A stretch of DNA of 43,392 bases from positions 1-43,392 of the forward strand of contig PLDF01000506.1 of NCBI GenBank assembly GCA_003135055.1, given 5' to 3'. Source of the stretch: Bryobacterales bacterium. GTDB taxonomy: Bacteria > Acidobacteriota > Terriglobia > Bryobacterales > Bryobacteraceae. Below are positions 40,506 through 43,392 of this stretch, one piece after another; position 1 is the stretch's first letter, and each line of letters begins with the position of its first letter. Below the pieces are notes generated by a model. That model ran no database searches, had not been told where the DNA came from, and saw only the letters and a list, made by a program, of their open reading frames with translations. The translations under genes were made by a program, and so were the position numbers.

Positions 40506-41999
40506 TCACTCCGGCCGCCAATCGCTTAGACGGAAATTCGGAATCACAACCTTGCGTGTGAAATGCGCTTCGGGGTGGTAAGCCTTAACGAACACCCGCG
40601 CGTCCTTGAATTCCGATCCTGCGAAGGGAAATTCTCTGAAGAAACGGCTGATGGAATCTCCGTTGACCCGCCCGAAGTATGGCGCATAGTCGGACGCGCA
40701 GCCGGATCCTTGAGCAACTCCCCGGCCCGGCCCGTTGGACTCGATGGACAAGGTAACGCAGGGCGGGCTGCCAGGGGTCAGACAGCCTAACTCAACCTGC
40801 GCGCCTCCCGCGCTGGTTCGCGTTGCGCACCGCCCCACGTCTTCTATCCACTGGTCGCCGCCCGCGGCGGGAATGGCTTGCGCTGGATTCGCGTGCAGCA
40901 ACGTCAGTGAGTAGTCTATCTCCAAGCCGACTGGCTGGTCCTTCAGGCGGTTGTAGATGTCTTTAGGAATGAAGATAAGGTAATGAAACGGGCCTCGTAA
41001 GTCCCAAGGAATTGGCATTCCACTCCGCCCGAGATCGATCGTAGTCCCGCCGGGTCCTATGAGGCGCCCCCCCGCGCCATCGTTGATCAGCATCTGTTCC
41101 TCACTAACGCCGCTGACGCGCAACGGCGCCCATACATAGGGGTCGCTTGTGGCCCGCGATGCGCGAGCACTGACCGGCGCCGGTTGGCCAGCGGGTCCAT
41201 GGAATCTTCCGAAAGCCGGATCGAAGGCAATCTGAACCGCGTCCGCCACCGCGGGCTGTGACGAAAGGCGCCTCTCAATCGCAAAGGCGGGCTGCCAGGG
41301 CAGGAACTGGACAAACAGCCACACCAGCGCCGCGCCGCCATACATCCATCGCGCGCTTGTGGTTTTCCGCCGATAGTATTGGATCGCCAGCACAGCGGCA
41401 ACGCCTGCGAGACCCCAGGCGACCTGAGCCGCATCGGTCACCCAGATGCCATTGAACGAGGAGCTCGTATAGAGTATGGTGGCCTGTGTGACGAGTGCGA
41501 ATCCCACAACAACAGCTATTGCGGCGCCAGCCGCTTGCGCCAGGCTGCGAGTCAGCGTGGCGAATGCCAGCACTGGCAGATCCATGGCGAGGAACACCCA
41601 CACACTGCGTGAGAGCGGCGCTGCCAGCGACGGTCCAATCGGGAACCCAGCGGCCAGACACTGACCAACCTCAATAAGGAATATCGGACTTTGCACCAGC
41701 AGCGCGACGAAGACTACTTTAGACAGCAGTAAGTCTCGTCGCCGGATAGGCCGCACCAGCCAGTCTTGAGTTAGTCCGGGTATCGGGTCCTGTTGAACCA
41801 CTATTACGATCAGGATTCCGGTTGCCAGAAGACTGACAGTCCCCAATAGGCCCGAGAGAACCACTAGCGGGGACACGCCGCCCGACCCAAACGGGCCGAC
41901 ACTCGACAGAATCGCCCGATGTATCAGGTTGATTAGGGCCACTCCGAGAACCATCCGCCACAGTAACTTCAAGTCTTTCCGCAAAATATGCCAGACCAT
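40506..41999 (-). CDS. ABC transporter permease (ABC-2-like) with C-terminal soluble domain
   Basis: The N-terminal half has about six hydrophobic helices (SGLLGTVSLLATGILIVIVV, VFVALLVQSPIFLIEVG, AGAAIAVVVGFALVTQATIL, VAWGLAGVAAVLAIQYY and others) as in ABC-2 permeases. The C-terminal half, after about residue 245, is a soluble domain of unknown fold with beta-rich segments. The gene follows the ATPase gene after a 3-base gap and belongs to the GntR-ATPase-permease operon. Such YtrA-type systems often handle antibiotics or cell-envelope stress. The cargo is not predictable. Confidence 0.75.
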   Translation of the reverse strand: MVWHILRKDLKLLWRMVLGVALINLIHRAILSSVGPFGSGGVSPLVVLSGLLGTVSLLATGILIVIVVQQDPIPGLTQDWLVRPIRRRDLLLSKVVFVALLVQSPIFLIEVGQCLAAGFPIGPSLAAPLSRSVWVFLAMDLPVLAFATLTRSLAQAAGAAIAVVVGFALVTQATILYTSSSFNGIWVTDAAQVAWGLAGVAAVLAIQYYRRKTTSARWMYGGAALVWLFVQFLPWQPAFAIERRLSSQPAVADAVQIAFDPAFGRFHGPAGQPAPVSARASRATSDPYVWAPLRVSGVSEEQMLINDGAGGRLIGPGGTTIDLGRSGMPIPWDLRGPFHYLIFIPKDIYNRLKDQPVGLEIDYSLTLLHANPAQAIPAAGGDQWIEDVGRCATRTSAGGAQVELGCLTPGSPPCVTLSIESNGPGRGVAQGSGCASDYAPYFGRVNGDSISRFFREFPFAGSEFKDARVFVKAYHPEAHFTRKVVIPNFRLSDWRPE

Positions 42000-42002
42000 C
42001 GC

Positions 42003-42908
42003 TTAGCCTTTCTTCGATTCCGCCGCGTCTCTCGCCGACATCGCCAGCGCCGTAAAGATGGAGCGCAAAGACATCGGTCGCGCATCCACATTGCGCACGC
42101 CGCCGCTCAGCGACTCGATTTCAGCGCCCAACCGGTCTTCCGAGAAGCGGCAATCCACAAAACTGACTACATTGCCCATGGCCCGGACATTCAACCACTC
42201 CTCCGGCGCGCGGCCGGGCGGAGTAGCCTCGCGATCGAGTGTCACATGCACTTCGCGGAACCGCGCAGCAAGGTCGCTCATGGATTCTTCAAACAGCAGT
42301 CTCCCCTCTTCGATAAACCCCACGTGAGTCGCCACTCCCTCAATCTCGCCGAGCTCGTGGGAAGAGATGAGAACCGTCGTCTCATCCAACTGCCGCAATA
42401 GTCCCGCCATGAATTCATCGCGCACCAGCGAGTCCAGACCGCTCAGCGGTTCATCCAGCACCAGCAGCTTCGGACGGAATGGCAGCGCGCAGGCCAGGGC
42501 CACTTTCATCCTCATGCCATGCGAAAGATCGCCGATTCTGCGCTCGCGCGGCAGCCGTAACTCGCCCATCACCGACGCTTCGAGCGACTTATCCCACCGC
42601 GGATAGAAAGGCCGCAGATAGTCGAGATACTCAGCTACCGTGAGTGCCTTGGGGATATCCTGGTTTTCCGACACATATCCGATCTGCGCCAGCTCCCGAG
42701 GAGAGATGCGGCGCGAATCGACGCCCAGCACGGCGGCGCTGCCGCGCTCAGCCTCGAGTATGTTCATGAGGATTCGGATGGCCGTAGTCTTGCCGGCGCC
42801 ATTCGCGCCGATCAGCGCGTACGCGCTTCCCTCGGGAACCGAAAAGCTCAACCCGTGCAGAGCTTCGTGACGCCCGAACGTTTTCCATAAGTTGTCGGCT
42901 CGAATCAT
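42003..42908 (-). CDS. ABC transporter ATP-binding protein
   Basis: An ABC ATPase of 301 residues from ATG 42908, with Walker A GANGAGKT (about residues 34-41), signature LSHGM, Walker B LLVLDEPLSGLD and switch His in ISSHELGE. It resembles the YtrB/CcmA-like group of ABC-2 exporters. The start is set by GGGAGGTAAG upstream and by a four-base ATGA overlap with the GntR stop; the longer frame to 42947 is not needed. It powers the permease encoded next and is probably repressed by the GntR protein. Confidence 0.92.
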   Translation of the reverse strand: MIRADNLWKTFGRHEALHGLSFSVPEGSAYALIGANGAGKTTAIRILMNILEAERGSAAVLGVDSRRISPRELAQIGYVSENQDIPKALTVAEYLDYLRPFYPRWDKSLEASVMGELRLPRERRIGDLSHGMRMKVALACALPFRPKLLVLDEPLSGLDSLVRDEFMAGLLRQLDETTVLISSHELGEIEGVATHVGFIEEGRLLFEESMSDLAARFREVHVTLDREATPPGRAPEEWLNVRAMGNVVSFVDCRFSEDRLGAEIESLSGGVRNVDARPMSLRSIFTALAMSARDAAESKKG

Positions 42909-43306
42909 TTTCGACTTACCTCCCACGGTTTCTCGAGCTTGGCCCATTGGGCTTCAACCTCCTGGAGGACCTCCGGTAATTCGAGCCCCACGCGCTTCGC
43001 CTCCACCACCAGTTGCTCTACTTCCTGCTTCAGAAGCCGTCTGCGTTCCGGGGCTCGAGTGACTGGTAAATCCGCCACCACAGTGCCGATTCCCGGACGA
43101 ACTTCCAGCAGCTTTTCCTGGATCAGATGTTGAATCGCCTTGTGCGCCGTGTTGGGATGGATCTTCAGTTCGGCCGCCAGCGACCGCACGGAAGGAAAAG
43201 CCTGCCCGGCCTGAAATTCGCCGCTAATGACGGCCTTCTTCGCCGCGAATACAACCTGATCGAAGATGGGCTGGCCCGGCCGGAGCTCGAACCTGAACGG
43301 TGTCAC
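42905..43306 (-). CDS. GntR-family regulator, YtrA type
   Basis: A 133-residue winged-helix regulator with the N-terminal GntR domain (QPIFDQVVFAAKKAVISGEF, FPSVRSLAAELKIHPNTAHKA, LLEVRPGIGTVVAD) and a short helical C-terminus, as in the YtrA subfamily, which controls adjacent ABC exporters. It is the first gene of the operon. The start codon is GTG (43306-43304) and lies inside a perfect palindrome that also covers the -10 box, so the protein probably represses its own operon. The predicted transcript starts at or beside this codon. Confidence 0.92.
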   Translation of the reverse strand: MTPFRFELRPGQPIFDQVVFAAKKAVISGEFQAGQAFPSVRSLAAELKIHPNTAHKAIQHLIQEKLLEVRPGIGTVVADLPVTRAPERRRLLKQEVEQLVVEAKRVGLELPEVLQEVEAQWAKLEKPWEVSRK

Positions 43307-43341
43307 ACTGACAATGTGACACGTATCGCCGGCTCTGTCAA
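43300..43341 (-). promoter_or_regulatory. operator and promoter of the GntR/ABC operon
   Basis: The palindrome GTGTCACA-N7-TGTGACAC spans 43300-43322 (perfect 8-bp arms). TTGACA (43341-43336) and CACATT (43318-43313), 17 bases apart, form the likely promoter, so the palindrome covers the -10 box, start site and GTG codon. Confidence 0.65.
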
Positions 43342-43343
43342 GT

Positions 43344-43392
43344 GTGGGGCACCCGCATTCCAGCGGGTCCAGCCGCCTGGAAAGGCGGCTGC
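43344..43392. repeat. GTGGGGCA double-hairpin repeat, copy 4 (window edge)
   Basis: Head GTGGGGCA, stem ACCCGC-attcca-GCGGGT, then stem AGCCGCC-tggaaa-GGCGGCT. The architecture is that of the other copies with different stem sequence. The element reaches the window end and may continue. Confidence 0.6.

Noticed and set aside
1..43392. CRISPR array or tRNA/rRNA genes
   Set aside because: No regularly spaced identical repeats, no cloverleaf with conserved T-loop and acceptor end, and no rRNA motifs were seen.

Overview
The window looks like chromosomal sequence from a soil Acidobacteriota of the Bryobacterales/Solibacter type. This is inferred from gene content, since no rRNA or other phylogenetic marker is present. 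The pointers are a TIGR03435-type exported protein, a VWFA-related exported protein, an acidobacterial-style PadR regulator beside the N-terminal stub of a PadR-linked permease, an Oar-like TonB receptor without a SusD partner, two CE15 glucuronoyl esterases, several Tat-exported proteins, and uniformly high GC. No tRNA, rRNA, CRISPR array or intact insertion sequence was seen.

Layout. 1-3.6 kb: promoter, CE15 esterase and two coupled Nif3-like genes (+), closed by a terminator. 3.6-7.9 kb (-): a DUF1080/FG-GAP exported protein followed by a PQQ dehydrogenase with an inserted cytochrome c domain. 7.9-8.6 kb: a decayed Cys/His-repeat gene. 8.6-12.2 kb: a CBM9-like exported protein (+), then DUF305 and LVIVD proteins in a coupled operon (-). 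12.8-17.8 kb (-): phosphoketolase, VWA protein, prepilin peptidase, and a PadR regulator with a truncated permease downstream and a REP-associated transposase remnant upstream. 17.9-19.9 kb (+): a single polypeptide joining a glutathione S-transferase fold to a cytochrome P450. 19.9-22.8 kb: gene-poor, repeat-rich DNA with a small membrane protein and gene relics. 22.8-31 kb: a TonB-dependent outer-membrane protein (-) divergent from a second CE15 esterase (+), then two Tat-exported Gfo/Idh/MocA oxidoreductases. 31.4-35.4 kb: an exported amidase and a CocE/NonD hydrolase. 35.4-38 kb: repeat-bearing spacer, NUDIX hydrolase, a HEPN-like pair and a GNAT relic. 38-39.4 kb: a GH27 alpha-galactosidase broken by a 2-base insertion. 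39.4-43.3 kb (-): TIGR03435 protein, then a GntR (YtrA-type)/ABC ATPase/permease operon.

How it fits together. Most genes encode exported proteins for plant-polymer and sugar turnover: glucuronoyl esterases, carbohydrate-binding and keto-sugar-type domains, a quinoprotein dehydrogenase, Gfo/Idh enzymes, an alpha-galactosidase and an outer-membrane transporter. Phosphoketolase offers a route for the resulting pentose phosphates. The strongest unusual signals are the GST-P450 fusion, a Nif3-like pair in which only one member keeps its metal-binding histidines, GRGG-type low-complexity inserts recurring in unrelated exported proteins, a family of double-hairpin REP elements with a fixed head and changing stems, decayed Cys/His plus AT-hook repeats at two loci, and two promoters that predict leaderless transcripts.
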